64,000 nucleotides of DNA from JBIKVP01 sp044356745 (GTDB lineage Bacteria; Pseudomonadota; Alphaproteobacteria; Rhizobiales; Beijerinckiaceae): contig JBIKVP010000003.1 of the NCBI GenBank assembly GCA_044356745.1, positions 1 through 64,000 on the forward strand. Direction: 5' to 3'. The position numbers and the translations under genes are program-made. Positions within the stretch are counted from its first letter, which is position 1. Each line of letters starts with the position of its first letter. The notes under the pieces are model-generated. The model had not been told where the DNA came from. It made no database searches and worked only from the letters and a program-made list of their open reading frames with translations. Positions 19,187 through 28,305 of the stretch are shown piece by piece.

Positions 19187-19969
19187 ATGAAACAGTCCAC
19201 ATACGAGACGCTTCTCGTTGAAACACATGAACAAGTTGTCTTGGTGCGTTTAAATCGGCCTGATGCGCTCAATGCGCTAAACACTCAGTTGGTGCGCGAA
19301 CTCAACATGGTGCTTGATGCAACAGAAGCTGATGCGAATGTTGGCTGCGTCGTGATAACAGGTTCAGACAAAGCCTTTGCTGCAGGCGCCGACATCCGCG
19401 AGATGGAGAATCTCACGTTTCCACAAACATACTTGGATGATTTTATCACCGCGTGGGATCGCGTGGGATCACGTCGTAAACCATTGATTGCCGCCGTTGC
19501 AGGTTTTGCACTGGGTGGTGGCTGCGAATTAGCGATGATGTGTGATTTTATTCTCGCTGCTGACAATGCGCGCTTTGGACAGCCTGAAATTAAATTAGGG
19601 GTTATGCCAGGTGCTGGCGGAACGCAGCGCCTGACACGTCTTGTGGGTAAAGCCAAGGCGATGGAGATGTGCCTTACGGGACGGATGATGGATGCTCTAG
19701 AGGCTGAGCGCGTGGGGTTGGTCTCGCGTATCATTCCATTAAATGATCTCGTCCCTGAGGCGCTTAAAGTCGCGTCTCAAATTGCATCATTCTCGCGCTC
19801 GGCCGTGATGATGACCAAAGAGAGCATCAGTCGATCTTATGAGACAAATTTATCCGAAGGAATTCGCTTTGAGCGACGTCTATTTCAAGCGATGTTTGGC
19901 TTGGACGATCAGATTGAAGGCATGAGCGCCTTCACACAAAAACGCAATCCACACTTTAACAAGCCTTGA
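19187..19969 (+). CDS. Enoyl-CoA hydratase
   Basis: This enzyme hydrates trans-2-enoyl-CoA in beta-oxidation or short-chain acyl metabolism. The 260-aa crotonase fold has the oxyanion-hole segments AFAAGADIREM and AVAGFALGGGCELAMMCD. The two catalytic glutamates are in the expected regions, GQPEIKLGVMPGAGGTQRL and the preceding CELAM. The ATG follows AAAGGCGAG. It stands alone, upstream of a DapA-like gene on the same strand. Confidence 0.93.
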   Translation: MKQSTYETLLVETHEQVVLVRLNRPDALNALNTQLVRELNMVLDATEADANVGCVVITGSDKAFAAGADIREMENLTFPQTYLDDFITAWDRVGSRRKPLIAAVAGFALGGGCELAMMCDFILAADNARFGQPEIKLGVMPGAGGTQRLTRLVGKAKAMEMCLTGRMMDALEAERVGLVSRIIPLNDLVPEALKVASQIASFSRSAVMMTKESISRSYETNLSEGIRFERRLFQAMFGLDDQIEGMSAFTQKRNPHFNKP

Positions 19970-20060
19970 CAGACATTGCAGTATTGCATCATTGTGACAG
20001 AAAAACGTCGAATAAGAGAATATATCATAATAATTGGTATGCGTTTTAAGGAGAAGCATA

Positions 20061-21047
20061 ATGGCAGATGATCGGGTGCGAGGCATTATTGCAGCTCTTC
20101 CGACCCCATTTGATGCATGGGGAACACCAAATCTGCCTGTTTTTGTCGATCTAGCGCGTCATATGCTGGATCACGGTTGTGATGGGTTGAATGTTCTTGG
20201 CACAACGGGCGAAGCGATGTCACTCTCAGTGGATGAGCGTGAGCGAATCATGGCGGCGGCGGCGGCGAGTTTACCACGCGAGCGCCTGACGGTCGGCACG
20301 GGTGCGACATCTATCACCGATGCGGTTAGACTCACACGCACGGCAGCAACTCTAGGGTTTGCAGGTGCACTAATTCTGCCGCCATTTTACTATCGCGGTG
20401 TGACAGCGCGAGGCATTTTTGCTTATATGTCGGCCATTATTGCAGGAACAAGTGAGCGGCCGATCCCAATTTATCTTTATCATTACCCTTCACTCACCGG
20501 TGTGCCGTGGAGCTTAGAATTGATTGAAGAATTGCTTCACCGTTTTCCGGATCGCATTGTCGGCATAAAAGATGCTTCGGGAGATGTAGAATTTGCGCGT
20601 GCTGCAGCGCGTATCTCGGATAATCTCAAGGTTTATCCCACCAGCGAAGCTTTGTTGATGGAAGCGCGGATGAGCCGCTTTGCGGGAATTATGTCCTCAA
20701 CAATTGGTTTAAATGCCGATTTATGTGTTGAGGCATGGGACAACGGTCATGAAGCAGCTCTTGCACAAGCGGTACGTATTCGTCGTCTGCTTGATGGTAT
20801 GAATGTCGTTGCGGGTGTTAAAGGAATGCTCGCTGAAATGCATCACATGCCAGAACTCGCTTGGGTGAGACCGCCCTTGGTCGCCATTCCCAATGAAGAA
20901 GGGTTACGATTGCATAATGCAGCAATGGCGATACGTGCTGAAGAGATGCCTCATTTAGCCACGACACCACCGGCCGTTCATCACATGGCCACGCAACAAC
21001 CTGCGCCTGATGTCATTAGCTTGCATCGTTCAGAGCGCTCACACTAA
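20061..21047 (+). CDS. DapA-family aldolase/lyase (not the lysine-pathway DapA)
   Basis: The 328-aa TIM-barrel protein belongs to the dihydrodipicolinate synthase/N-acetylneuraminate lyase family. It has GTTGEAMSLS, a Tyr in YLYHYPSLTG, and a Schiff-base Lys in VGIKDASGD. A more canonical DapA is encoded at 39777, so this paralogue likely cleaves or forms another pyruvate adduct (for example a sugar-acid or hydroxyproline-derived substrate). The ATG at 20061 has AAGGAG 7 nt upstream. About 35 C-terminal residues form a Pro/His-rich tail. Confidence 0.85.
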   Translation: MADDRVRGIIAALPTPFDAWGTPNLPVFVDLARHMLDHGCDGLNVLGTTGEAMSLSVDERERIMAAAAASLPRERLTVGTGATSITDAVRLTRTAATLGFAGALILPPFYYRGVTARGIFAYMSAIIAGTSERPIPIYLYHYPSLTGVPWSLELIEELLHRFPDRIVGIKDASGDVEFARAAARISDNLKVYPTSEALLMEARMSRFAGIMSSTIGLNADLCVEAWDNGHEAALAQAVRIRRLLDGMNVVAGVKGMLAEMHHMPELAWVRPPLVAIPNEEGLRLHNAAMAIRAEEMPHLATTPPAVHHMATQQPAPDVISLHRSERSH

Positions 21048-21151
21048 CGTGAGCAGGCAAAAACAACGTAAAAGACGAAAAACAGGCATTTTCTGCACTC
21101 TTTTTGTATGACAGCATTAAGTGTTTGTGGTAATTCTGCTTTAACTTCCTC

Positions 21152-22789
21152 ATGAGGGAAGTGGTGGTTCACTCTTTGAGATTGTTTTTAACGCCCGTGC
21201 CCGACACATTTTTAATGCCTGCCGATTTGGCAATTAAATCGGAACCTTCTGATATTCCACCCGAAAATCTCTTAGCCAACGCTCCCGATCTGACGTTTGC
21301 CGATCTTGGTTTGAGCGAGAAGGTTCAGCAGGTGGTGATTGCATCAGGCTATACAAAACCAACGCCGATTCAAGCGCAAGCCATTCCTCATGTCCTGCAA
21401 CGTAAGGATGTGCTGGGTATTGCACAAACAGGAACTGGGAAAACCGCTGCGTTCACCCTTCCAATGATTACGTTGCTTGAAAAGGGACGGGCTCGCGCTC
21501 GCATGCCGCGTACGCTTATTTTAGAACCAACACGTGAGCTTGCCGCTCAGGTGCAAGAAAATTTCAATAAATATGGTGCGGATCAGCGTTTGTCTGTGGC
21601 TTTAATTATTGGCGGGGTCTCCTTTGCCGATCAAGATGCTAAAATCACACGTGGTGTAGACGTATTAATCGCAACGCCCGGGCGGTTACTTGATCATCAT
21701 GAGCGCGGCAAACTGTTGCTAACGGGCGTTGACCTTCTCGTGATTGATGAAGCCGATCGTATGCTTGATATGGGCTTCATTCCCGATATTGAGCGCATCT
21801 GTAAGCTTGTTCCTTTTACGCGCCAGACATTGTTTTTTACGGCGACAATGCCGCCTGAAATTCAGCGCATCACGGAGCAATTTTTGCATAATCCTGTAAA
21901 AATTGAAGCCAGTCGTCCTTCAACGGCTTCAATCACAATTACACAGCGCCTCGTGGCGTCTCACGGCCAAGATTATCACAAGCGCGAGACCTTGCGTCGA
22001 CTTATCCGCGATGCCGTTGATTTGAAAAACGGTATTATTTTTTGCAATCGGAAGCTTGAAGTAGGATCTGTGCATCGTTCATTGCAAAAGCACGGTTTTT
22101 CAGTGGCATGTTTGCACGGCGACATGGATCAGCGAGCCCGTTTGATTGCGCTTGATGCTTTCCGTAATGGAGAGACTCAATTGCTTGTTGCCAGTGATGT
22201 GGCAGCGCGAGGGTTGGATATTCCTGATGTGAGCCATGTCTTCAATTATGATGTCCCGCATCATGAAGAAGATTACGTCCACCGCATCGGACGCACGGGA
22301 CGGGCAGGGCGCTCAGGCCATGCCGCTATGATTGTCACACGTCATGATGAAAAGGCACTGGCAGCAATCGAAAAGCTTATTCAACAAACGATAGCGTGGG
22401 ATGGCCCTTCTTTAGATGAACTTCCTGCTGCGCCGGAAAGTGATGAGAGTACATCTCAACGTAAGGGACGTCATGCGCGTGGATCGCGTGATCATACGCG
22501 CGGAACAAGTCAGACAAATGCTAAAAGTGGCGGCACGCCTGCATCGCAACGTGAGAAAATGAGTGAGAACGCTCCACCCTCTCATCAACGCTCTCAGCAT
22601 TCTCAAAAGTCACAACAAAGTATATCTGAGCGCCCGCATCCCAAACATTCTCATAAACGTGTCAACTCAAACGATGATGATCAGGATACTGTGGGATGGG
22701 GTGATCATGTGCCAGCTTTTCTTAAAAGACCAGCACTGGCGACATCAAAAACGACAGAGCCTCAACCTCTTTCAAATTCTGAAATATAA
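21152..22789 (+). CDS. rhlE: DEAD-box RNA helicase, RhlE type
   Basis: This ATP-dependent RNA helicase acts in ribosome assembly or RNA turnover. Motifs in order: F and Q motif (TFADLGLS...YTKPTPIQAQAI), Walker A AQTGTGKT (91-98), PTREL, TPGRLL, DEAD (199-202), the SAT-type motif FTATMP, ARGLDIPDVSHV and HRIGRTGRAGRSG. After residue ~425 comes a hydrophilic, His/Ser/Arg-rich tail typical of RNA-binding extensions. The family core begins near residue 45, and the true start may be the ATG at 21215; neither has a strong ribosome site. Confidence 0.93.
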   Translation: MREVVVHSLRLFLTPVPDTFLMPADLAIKSEPSDIPPENLLANAPDLTFADLGLSEKVQQVVIASGYTKPTPIQAQAIPHVLQRKDVLGIAQTGTGKTAAFTLPMITLLEKGRARARMPRTLILEPTRELAAQVQENFNKYGADQRLSVALIIGGVSFADQDAKITRGVDVLIATPGRLLDHHERGKLLLTGVDLLVIDEADRMLDMGFIPDIERICKLVPFTRQTLFFTATMPPEIQRITEQFLHNPVKIEASRPSTASITITQRLVASHGQDYHKRETLRRLIRDAVDLKNGIIFCNRKLEVGSVHRSLQKHGFSVACLHGDMDQRARLIALDAFRNGETQLLVASDVAARGLDIPDVSHVFNYDVPHHEEDYVHRIGRTGRAGRSGHAAMIVTRHDEKALAAIEKLIQQTIAWDGPSLDELPAAPESDESTSQRKGRHARGSRDHTRGTSQTNAKSGGTPASQREKMSENAPPSHQRSQHSQKSQQSISERPHPKHSHKRVNSNDDDQDTVGWGDHVPAFLKRPALATSKTTEPQPLSNSEI

Positions 22790-22999
22790 ACAGACTGTAA
22801 CAAGTGAGCAGAAAAATTTTTATGCCAGCAAGCCTGCACACCCTCAGCGTGAACACTTGATTTACGTCCTTATGTCATAATCAGAAATGATTTTGCGAAT
22901 GTTTTGCAAAAACGAAATTATTTCAATGCGTTAAATGATTTTAGAACTTTATTTAAAAGATGAATCATATTGATGCGTTTAAGGCCAGAGGGACATACG

Positions 23000-24064
23000 G
23001 TGCAGCAAGGCAACGAGAAATCCATAGATAAATCCATGAGTGTCGGCGAACAGGCTTTTGAATTAATGCGCCAGTCAGGTTGTCCGATCATGCCCAAAGC
23101 GTATGAAGTGTGGTTTTCTTACGCCAAAGGTGACAACCCCACTCTCAAAGGGGCTTTGCGTGAATTACAAGACAGTGGGGCGCCGATATCAACACCTGAA
23201 ATTGATAAATTGTATGAAGAGCATATCGAACCCCGCAATTTTACAGGCGTCGCTGAAAAAAGCGGTGCAGGGGTGGTGTCAGAGATTAATAACGTCATGC
23301 AAATGATGGATTTGGCTATGGGGTCAACCGCATCGTATGGCCAATCGCTTGTGATGCTGTCAGATGATCTTAACCGCACTGCAGACCGCAACCGTATTCG
23401 TGAAATTGTCGGCTCACTTGTTATGGCGACACGAGAGACAATCGCGTCCAATAAAACGCTGGAAGCGCGTTTAAATGAGTCGCGCGGTGAAATCATGAAT
23501 TTGCGTGAGACGCTTGAATCCGTCCGCGTTGATTCTTTAACGGATCCTGTCACAGGATTGGCCAATCGCAAACATTTTGATGAAATGCTTTTAAAATCTA
23601 TTAATCAAGCCAACATACAGAAAACGGACTTATCCCTTATCATCGTTGATATCGATCATTTCAAGCAATTTAACGATAAATTCGGGCATTTGACAGGTGA
23701 TCAAGTGTTGCGCTTGGTGGGTACGACGATGCGCGAGCGCGTGAAACGCAAAGCGACATTGGCTCGTTTTGGTGGTGAAGAATTTGCGATTATTCTTCCA
23801 GAAGCGGGACTTGATGTTGCCAAAGATGTGGGCGAACTGGTGCGGCGCTCGGTGATGGCGCGTGAATTAGTGAAGCGTTCAACCGGTGAAAATCTTGGAC
23901 GTGTTACAATTTCAATGGGTGTTGCGCTGCTTCGTAAGGGTGACACAGCCCCGCTTCTTTTAGAACGGGCGGATCAGGTGATGTTTGCCGCTAAGCGTGC
24001 TGGGCGCAACCGTGTTCTTACAGAGACCGAAGCAAACCTTAACGCGAGTATGAACGCAGCTTAA
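23000..24064 (+). CDS. Diguanylate cyclase (GGDEF)
   Basis: The protein makes the second messenger c-di-GMP. The N-terminal ~150 residues form a helical region (EQAFELMRQSGCPIMPKAYE) of the type often placed before GGDEF domains, followed by a coiled linker (ARLNESRGEIMNLRETLE). The GGDEF domain has DSLTDPVTGLANRKHFD and the active signature GGEEF at about 258-262. No RxxD inhibitory site is present five residues upstream, so product feedback through that site is not expected. The GTG at 23000 has GAGGGA at good spacing; ATG and TTG codons further out (22973, 22970) lack one. Confidence 0.9.
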   Translation: MQQGNEKSIDKSMSVGEQAFELMRQSGCPIMPKAYEVWFSYAKGDNPTLKGALRELQDSGAPISTPEIDKLYEEHIEPRNFTGVAEKSGAGVVSEINNVMQMMDLAMGSTASYGQSLVMLSDDLNRTADRNRIREIVGSLVMATRETIASNKTLEARLNESRGEIMNLRETLESVRVDSLTDPVTGLANRKHFDEMLLKSINQANIQKTDLSLIIVDIDHFKQFNDKFGHLTGDQVLRLVGTTMRERVKRKATLARFGGEEFAIILPEAGLDVAKDVGELVRRSVMARELVKRSTGENLGRVTISMGVALLRKGDTAPLLLERADQVMFAAKRAGRNRVLTETEANLNASMNAA

Positions 24065-24176
24065 TCGCATCACGATGTTGTTGTTGCAATACATCATAAG
24101 CGTATCAAAAGTTTTTTACGTTTAGCGAAAATTAAAAACACGCATGACAACGCGTTCTGAGCTGCTATGAAGGGGC

Positions 24177-25724
24177 ATGGCAACTCAGAGTCCTTCAAAA
24201 CGTTTGATAGATATGGCGGATAGCGTTCAGGAATGTGACGCGATTCATCCTATTGCAACGATAGATATTGGTTCAAACTCGGTGCGTCTTGTGGTTTATG
24301 ACGCGCTCAGTCGATCCCCAACACCACTCTTCAATGAAAAAGTAATGTGTGGTTTGGGGCGTAAACTCACCCTCACAGGACAATTAAGTGAAGAAGCCAT
24401 TTCACGTGCGCTCAAAGCATTAAGACGCTTCCGCGTTTTATGTCAGACACTGAATGTAAAGCAGATTTATGCACTTGCAACGGCGGCAGCGCGCGATGCC
24501 AAAAATGGACCAGAGTTTATCGCAAAAGCTGAAGAAGCATGTGGATGCACGATTGAAGTGATTTCTGGCGTTCGTGAGGCGCTTTTATCCGGATATGGCA
24601 TTGTTTCTGGCTTTTATGAGCCTAACGGTGTTATGGGTGATATGGGAGGCGGGAGTTTAGAGCTCGCCTTTGTCAAAGGTCATCATGTTGGCACAGGTTT
24701 ATCTCTACCTCTAGGAAGTCTCGCGCTTCAGGACGCATCTAACGGTTCACTCAAAAAAGCCGAAAAAATCGCTCGTGATTATTTAGAGCATGTCCCCTTC
24801 CTTGATATGCTTGAAGGGCGTCAATTTTACGCGATTGGCGGGACATGGCGCTCTTTAATGCGGTTGCATATGAGCCAAAACAACTATCCACTGCGGGTCA
24901 TGCATGGCTATGCGGTTCCAGCACGAGAGCTCATTCCTTTTTTGGATCAAGTGCAGAAAACAAACCCTCAAGCATTACCGGAGATTGAATCAGTCTCAGA
25001 ATCACGGCGCGAGACAATTAGTTATGGAGCCTGTCTGCTTGCGGAGATTATTAGGCGCGGCAAACCCAAAGAGATCGTTGTTTCCGCAACGGGTGTGCGT
25101 GAGGGGAGGCTTTATGAATTGCTTGATACACCTATAAAGGCACAAGATCCGTTGCTAACTGCTGCAAGTGAAGTCAATAGATTACGCTCGCGCTCTCCAG
25201 AGCATGGTCTTGAACTCATTGAATGGACAAACCGTGTCTGGACCATGCTGGGCATCGATGAAACAGTAGAAGAAAAACGATTGCGTCATGCGGCTTGTTT
25301 TCTCGCAGACGTGAGTTGGCGGGCGCATCCCGACTATCGTGGAGAACAGAGCTTAAATATTATTGCTCATGGTGCCTTTGTAGGAATTGACCATCCCGGA
25401 CGTATTTTTCTAGCAATCGCTGTGTATGTACGTCAATCTGGACTCTCATTGCAAAATGTTGGGGCGCGACTGCAAGAACTCACTTATCCTCGTTATTTAG
25501 AACGCGCACGATTACTCGGATCTGCAATGCGCGTTGCATATATTATTTCAGCTTCCATGCCAAATATATTACCACGGGCATCTTTAAGTTTAAATGGATC
25601 AGAAATTACACTTGATTTGCCGCTTGAGCTTGCTGATTTAGGTAGTGAACGCTTGCTGAATCGTTTAAAGCAATTTGCTAAATTACTTCAGAAAACGGCG
25701 ATTATTCGCCCCACGATTGATTAA
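24177..25724 (+). CDS. ppx: Exopolyphosphatase/pppGpp phosphohydrolase family
   Basis: The protein removes terminal phosphate from polyphosphate and may also act on pppGpp. At 515 aa it has the full two-part layout: an actin-like ATPase fold (IATIDIGSNSVRLVVYD; ALATAAARDAKNG; VMGDMGGGSLELAFVK; YAIGGTWRSL) and a C-terminal helical HD-like region. The first 25 residues are extra relative to the core. No ppk gene is in the window. The start ATG at 24177 is close to AAGGGG. Confidence 0.92.
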   Translation: MATQSPSKRLIDMADSVQECDAIHPIATIDIGSNSVRLVVYDALSRSPTPLFNEKVMCGLGRKLTLTGQLSEEAISRALKALRRFRVLCQTLNVKQIYALATAAARDAKNGPEFIAKAEEACGCTIEVISGVREALLSGYGIVSGFYEPNGVMGDMGGGSLELAFVKGHHVGTGLSLPLGSLALQDASNGSLKKAEKIARDYLEHVPFLDMLEGRQFYAIGGTWRSLMRLHMSQNNYPLRVMHGYAVPARELIPFLDQVQKTNPQALPEIESVSESRRETISYGACLLAEIIRRGKPKEIVVSATGVREGRLYELLDTPIKAQDPLLTAASEVNRLRSRSPEHGLELIEWTNRVWTMLGIDETVEEKRLRHAACFLADVSWRAHPDYRGEQSLNIIAHGAFVGIDHPGRIFLAIAVYVRQSGLSLQNVGARLQELTYPRYLERARLLGSAMRVAYIISASMPNILPRASLSLNGSEITLDLPLELADLGSERLLNRLKQFAKLLQKTAIIRPTID

Positions 25725-25923
25725 ACCATTCCTTTCAACCCTGCGTTGACAATTTATGAGACAATCGTACAATTCAACATCAATTGCTTGAAGAAAAAAC
25801 TTATTGACGTATACTATATGGTTAAAACCATTTATTTTAATTTATTATAGGTTTCTCAAGTATGCTAAACTTTGAAAGCATGCCTTTCACAAGATTTAAA
25901 AGATTAATTCATTGGGGGAAAAA

Positions 25924-27084
25924 TTGGAAATCCAGTCAAAACATGTGATCATTGTTGACTGGACCGCGCGGCGCTTCCGCGCGTGGTTAATGGCACCTGA
26001 AGGGAATGTTTTGCGCCGACTAGACACACAAGATGGCGTTCTGGAAGTGACAAATCGTCAGTTTCTACAAGCATTTACAACTCTGTGCGGCGCGTGGCTA
26101 AGTCAATTCCCCAACATACAAGTTTACATGTTTGGAACGATTGCCTCAACAGCGGGTTGGCGCGAGATTGAAAATTGTGTGTGTCCCGTAGCACGCGCTG
26201 ATTTGAGCAATGCTGCAATAAAAATTCCCCTCAACACAACGCAAAATGTGATAATTTTCCCTGGAGCCCGTATTGTCAATGCCAGTGGCGCAGTTGAGTT
26301 GATGCGAGCGCAAGCGGCCGCTTCCTTTGGATTAGGTGTTGCGCGTGGCATTATTTGTATACCCGGCGCACAAACAAAGTGGGTTGAGATCATTGATGGT
26401 CAAATCACACGCTTTTATACGTTCACAACCCATGAAATGACCCATCTTCTTTTGAGGATGTTTAATCTGGTTCACACACCGGATAAGCAGATTGATGTGG
26501 GATTGTTTGATCGTGGACTTCACCTCGCATTACGAAAAGATGAAGTTCCACGCACGAAAACAAGTAATCAAGGGTTTGCGCTGCGTTCAATCGGTTCAGA
26601 GACACTTGATCCTGATAACGCGCATCATCCCAGTTTATTACGGATGATTGCTGAGGTGCGCCATCATATTCTTGTGGGTAATATGCATCCCCGTCAACTC
26701 AACAGCTACCTCGCAGGCATGGTGATAGGTGTTGAAATGCTTGATGCATTACGTCTTTTTGGCCAGCCTCAAGAAGTTTATTTGATTGCAGACGGGGATG
26801 ACAGAGCGCTCTATCAGCGGGCTTTATTCATTCATGAGATCAACGTTGAAAGTGCAGGCTTTGAAATAGCTTTGTATCAATTTCTCTTGCAAACGCATGG
26901 AGATACGCAATCTGATGAAGTGGTTTCAAAACAATCAACTGAACAGTTGATCAGCAGTTTGCCTTCATTATCTCCCGTATTAAATACAGCTATGTCAGGG
27001 GCTGCTTTTACTGCAACACGCCCTACACTGGGATCATTGCCTTTTGTGGGATCGCTGACGAGTTCATTGGGCGGCGAAGGCTAA
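25924..27084 (+). CDS. dgoK: 2-dehydro-3-deoxygalactonokinase-like protein
   Basis: DgoK phosphorylates 2-keto-3-deoxygalactonate in galactonate breakdown. The start VIIVDWTARRFRAWLMAPEG and a later VGLFDRGLHLALRKDE region fit the family. Usual length is about 300 aa; this protein has 386, with an extra Ser/Thr-rich tail of ~65 residues. No aldolase or galactonate dehydratase gene is adjacent, so the substrate is uncertain. The TTG at 25924 is preferred because GGGGGA lies 5 nt upstream; another TTG at 25912 overlaps that site. Confidence 0.75.
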   Translation: MEIQSKHVIIVDWTARRFRAWLMAPEGNVLRRLDTQDGVLEVTNRQFLQAFTTLCGAWLSQFPNIQVYMFGTIASTAGWREIENCVCPVARADLSNAAIKIPLNTTQNVIIFPGARIVNASGAVELMRAQAAASFGLGVARGIICIPGAQTKWVEIIDGQITRFYTFTTHEMTHLLLRMFNLVHTPDKQIDVGLFDRGLHLALRKDEVPRTKTSNQGFALRSIGSETLDPDNAHHPSLLRMIAEVRHHILVGNMHPRQLNSYLAGMVIGVEMLDALRLFGQPQEVYLIADGDDRALYQRALFIHEINVESAGFEIALYQFLLQTHGDTQSDEVVSKQSTEQLISSLPSLSPVLNTAMSGAAFTATRPTLGSLPFVGSLTSSLGGEG

Positions 27085-27105
27085 GCCTATCTTGCATCCC
27101 GCAAT

Positions 27106-28299
27106 ATGGATCATTACAACGCTTGTATGAGCGTACTTGTTCTTTCATTAAGCGATATTCCGGTCGATCCAAGGGTTCATCGCACGTGCGTTGCGCTTGT
27201 GAAAGCGGGTTTTCACGTCACAGCGGTAGGGCTTGCTAATCTCAAGCATCATCCTGAAAATCTGCCGTATACATATAAAGCAATTCCTGCAACACCGCAT
27301 AATTGCAAGTATCGTATTGCGATGGCTCTCAGACAAACGCCCGCAAATGTAATCCCTTCCTTCGCTCTTAAAACATATCACTGGGATGCACAGGTGAGGG
27401 CGATACAAAAAGCAATTTCTAATTTAAAGCCGCTTCTAATTTATGCGAATGATTTAAATACACTACCGATTGCGGCTAAGCTTAAACAACGCACATCGGC
27501 AAAATTGATTTATGACACACACGAATTTGCAACAGGGGAAGGAGCAGATCGTTGGCTTTGGCGTTTTCTATTCCAAACGTATCGTAAAGCACTTGAAAGC
27601 CAGTACATCCACGCCGCGGATCAGGTCATAACGGTCAGTGATGGAATCGCAAAAGCGCTTGCACACCTCTACCGCATTGCGCAACCTGTGCTCACTGTAC
27701 GCAATATTCCCCTCTATCAACAACACAGTTTTCGCCCTGTGCAAAAGCCACTTCGCGTGCTTTATCACGGCTTATTTCTCAAAGATCGTGGACTTGAATC
27801 CCTGATTGAAAGTGTCCCTTTATGGCAAGCCGATAAAATACTTCACCTTCGCGGCTATGGTGCACCCACTTATGAAGCAGCGCTTAAAGCTTATGCTGCT
27901 CACATTGCGCCTGATCGTATTATCTTTGAACCCGCTGTTGCAACGCATATGCTGACACATGCTGCAACAGATGCAGATATTGGCATTTTACCTTTTCCAA
28001 CAAAAGGAATTCAAAAGGAGTTCAGTCTACCCAATAAGCTGTTTGAATATATGATGGCAGGGCTCGCGATTATTTCTACCCCCTGTCACGATATAAGCAA
28101 ATTGATCGCGCAATATGAAACGGGTGTAACAACAAAAGATGCAACATCTCAGGCAATTGCTCAAACAATCAATGCGCTCACAACTGATGACATCAACCGT
28201 ATGAAAGCTGCATCACTTCAAGCATCTCAACATTTATGCTGGGAGGTTGAGCAACAACAGTTGCTCAAAACCGTACACATGTTGATTGAGAGTGAATAA
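27106..28299 (+). CDS. Glycosyltransferase, GT-B fold (family 4 type)
   Basis: The 397-aa protein has two Rossmann-like halves. The first opens with VLVLSLSDIPVDPRVHRTC and contains IYDTHEFATGEGAD. The second opens with LRVLYHGLFLKDRGLESLIE and ends with the donor-site segment IGILPFPTKGIQKEFSLPNKLFEYMMAGLAI, where the EX7E-type glutamates are expected. It probably adds a sugar to an envelope acceptor. The start may be the ATG at 27127. It converges with the lytic transglycosylase gene 6 bp later. Confidence 0.85.
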   Translation: MDHYNACMSVLVLSLSDIPVDPRVHRTCVALVKAGFHVTAVGLANLKHHPENLPYTYKAIPATPHNCKYRIAMALRQTPANVIPSFALKTYHWDAQVRAIQKAISNLKPLLIYANDLNTLPIAAKLKQRTSAKLIYDTHEFATGEGADRWLWRFLFQTYRKALESQYIHAADQVITVSDGIAKALAHLYRIAQPVLTVRNIPLYQQHSFRPVQKPLRVLYHGLFLKDRGLESLIESVPLWQADKILHLRGYGAPTYEAALKAYAAHIAPDRIIFEPAVATHMLTHAATDADIGILPFPTKGIQKEFSLPNKLFEYMMAGLAIISTPCHDISKLIAQYETGVTTKDATSQAIAQTINALTTDDINRMKAASLQASQHLCWEVEQQQLLKTVHMLIESE

Positions 28300-28305
28300 C
28301 AACCT

